The translations under genes and the position numbers were made by a program. A stretch of DNA of 64,000 nucleotides from Fibrisoma montanum (GTDB lineage: Bacteria > Bacteroidota > Bacteroidia > Cytophagales > Spirosomataceae). Each line of letters starts with the position of its first letter. Positions within the stretch are counted from its first letter, which is position 1. Positions 63,086 through 64,000 of the stretch are shown here, piece by piece. The notes under the pieces were generated by a model. It was not told the origin of the DNA. It did no database searches and saw only the letters and a list, made by a program, of their open reading frames with translations. Location of the stretch: assembly GCF_003583365.1 (NCBI RefSeq), contig NZ_QXED01000003.1, forward strand, positions 682,001 to 746,000, written 5' to 3'.

Positions 63086-64000
63086 TCAGTTCCGGAAGTT
63101 CTGCGTGACCATCAGCCCGTGCATTCCCCCATCGAGGATACCGATGCCGACCCGCCCGAATGCCGGTTGCAGAATGTTGGCCCGGTGGCCGGGTGAGTTC
63201 ATCAGGCCGGTATGCGCAATGTTGACCGTCTGCGCCAGGGCCAGGTTTTCGCCCGCCGACCGAAACCGTACCTGAGCCGCCCGGATGCGGTCGAAGGGAT
63301 CGTTACCATCAGGCGTAACGTGCGAAAAATAGCCATGGGCAAACATATCACGGGAGTGGTTTCGGGCCACTTCGGCCAGTTCGGGATCGGCTTTGAGCGG
63401 TCCCAGCCCCTCTTTTGCCCGTTCCTCATTGATGAGTTCAAGCATCCGGGCTTCCAGGTCGGGCCGGGGCCGGGCATCGGTGACGGTGAATGGCAGCGTA
63501 ATCGACTTGTCCGACGACGGCTCCACCATCATGTTGTTCATCGACCGGCCAATAGCTTCCTCAAACACCGGTGCCAGCTTCTGTTCGAGCCACTCGACGG
63601 GCTGCGACAGGCGACTGGCCAGTATGCTGTTGCGACTGCTGGTGGTTAGCCCCTCGGAAAGCGGCAGCGCCATCAGTAACGCTCCGGCAAACGACGCGTA
63701 GATGACACCCATAATAAACCCGGGAATCATTCCCAAAAACCGATTGGCACCGTGGACATGCGCTTTGATCGGTACATCCCGCAGCAACCGATTGGCAATG
63801 GTCGATATCCCGAATCGGACCAGCATTAACGTAATCAGAAACGAAACGGGCAAATTCCAGACGCCCAAAGCAGGAACGTACTCGCTCAGCAGCGCAGCGA
63901 GGTATTGATACAGGGCGAGCGCGATCAGCAGTCCGGCAATTAAGGATAGTAATTGAATACTTCCCAGAATAAAGCCCCTCTGCCATCCGCTCCAGACCGA
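63086..64000 (-). CDS. CvpA-domain membrane protein fused to CAP/SCP domain (5' end beyond right edge)
   Basis: The frame is open from its stop at 63086 to base 64000, giving 304 residues and probably lacking only a short start. Residues visible first (SVWSGWQRGFILGS, then LIAGLLIALALYQYLAALLSEY) fit the start of a CvpA domain, which continues with three more hydrophobic segments (SFLITLMLVRFGIST, GMIPGFIMGVIYASFAGALL). After a linker come a CAP domain: LELINEERAKEGLGPLKADPELAEVARNHSRDMF, HGYFSHVTPDG, AGENLA and PGHRANILQPAFGRVGIG. CvpA proteins are inner-membrane; the CAP domain would face the periplasm. Its two His and GEN motif look intact. Role unknown, possibly envelope stress. Confidence 0.9.
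   Translation of the reverse strand, partial: SVWSGWQRGFILGSIQLLSLIAGLLIALALYQYLAALLSEYVPALGVWNLPVSFLITLMLVRFGISTIANRLLRDVPIKAHVHGANRFLGMIPGFIMGVIYASFAGALLMALPLSEGLTTSSRNSILASRLSQPVEWLEQKLAPVFEEAIGRSMNNMMVEPSSDKSITLPFTVTDARPRPDLEARMLELINEERAKEGLGPLKADPELAEVARNHSRDMFAHGYFSHVTPDGNDPFDRIRAAQVRFRSAGENLALAQTVNIAHTGLMNSPGHRANILQPAFGRVGIGILDGGMHGLMVTQNFRN

Overview
The window reads as chromosome of an aerobic, fairly GC-rich Bacteroidota, most likely Cytophagales of the Spirosoma/Fibrella/Rudanella kind. The evidence is SusC/SusD pairs, a hybrid two-component system (HTCS), a protein with a type IX secretion C-terminal domain, a LytS/LytTR pair, and two candidate promoters of the Bacteroidota form (TTTG-like -33, TAnnTTTG -7). 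No rRNA, tRNA, CRISPR array, prophage or insertion sequence was recognised. Genus is an inference.

Layout. 1-9.5 kb (minus strand): a nutrient-uptake locus read right to left, YdcF-like protein, secreted unknown, SusC, SusD, membrane-anchored AraC regulator, then a second SusC that runs off the left edge. 9.8-11.5 kb: DUF1080 protein and an AraC regulator. 12-16.3 kb: gluconeogenesis genes fbp and pckA, divergent from an XRE/ScfR-type regulator, with a multi-site palindromic operator between them. 16.4-31.5 kb: signalling and surface genes (HTCS, a giant beta-helix/Ig-like secreted protein with internal duplication, a PAS histidine kinase, a TPR-HTH regulator, two paralogous ABM-like small proteins, a SnoaL-like protein) and a 0.9-kb gene-free stretch. 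31.8-34.4 kb: aldehyde dehydrogenase, DUF779 partner, YceI. 34.4-42.9 kb (minus strand): glycogen-to-trehalose genes glgX, treZ and a treY-malQ fusion. 43-54.2 kb: sulfur island: TauE/SafE permease, metZ, cysH, cysD, cysN, sulfite reductase with a HEPN-like tail, and cobA for siroheme, broken up by one intact and one decayed toxin-antitoxin module. 54.3-62.1 kb: LytS/LytTR regulators and a CzcCBA-type metal efflux operon. 62.3-64 kb: an MBL hydrolase and a CvpA-CAP fusion cut by the right edge.

How the genes fit together. PEPCK and FBPase are the two committed gluconeogenic steps; their divergent regulator belongs to a family known to sense short-chain acyl-CoA, so carbon flux from acetate or propionate probably controls them. 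The cys genes reduce sulfate through APS and sulfite to sulfide; cobA starts the siroheme needed by the sulfite reductase, and metZ can consume the sulfide. GlgX, TreY, TreZ and MalQ turn glycogen into trehalose and recycle maltodextrins.

The most unusual signals are non-coding: (a) the pckA/regulator operator array overlapping both divergent promoters; (b) a recurring class of long inverted repeats, different in sequence but alike in design, lying inside operons just before the next start codon (four cases); (c) an interleaved pair of perfect inverted repeats (A-B-A'-B') downstream of fbp; and (d) a four-copy inverted repeat between susC and susD. Among proteins, the sulfite reductase with a HEPN-like tail and the toxin-antitoxin genes embedded in the sulfate-assimilation operon stand out.
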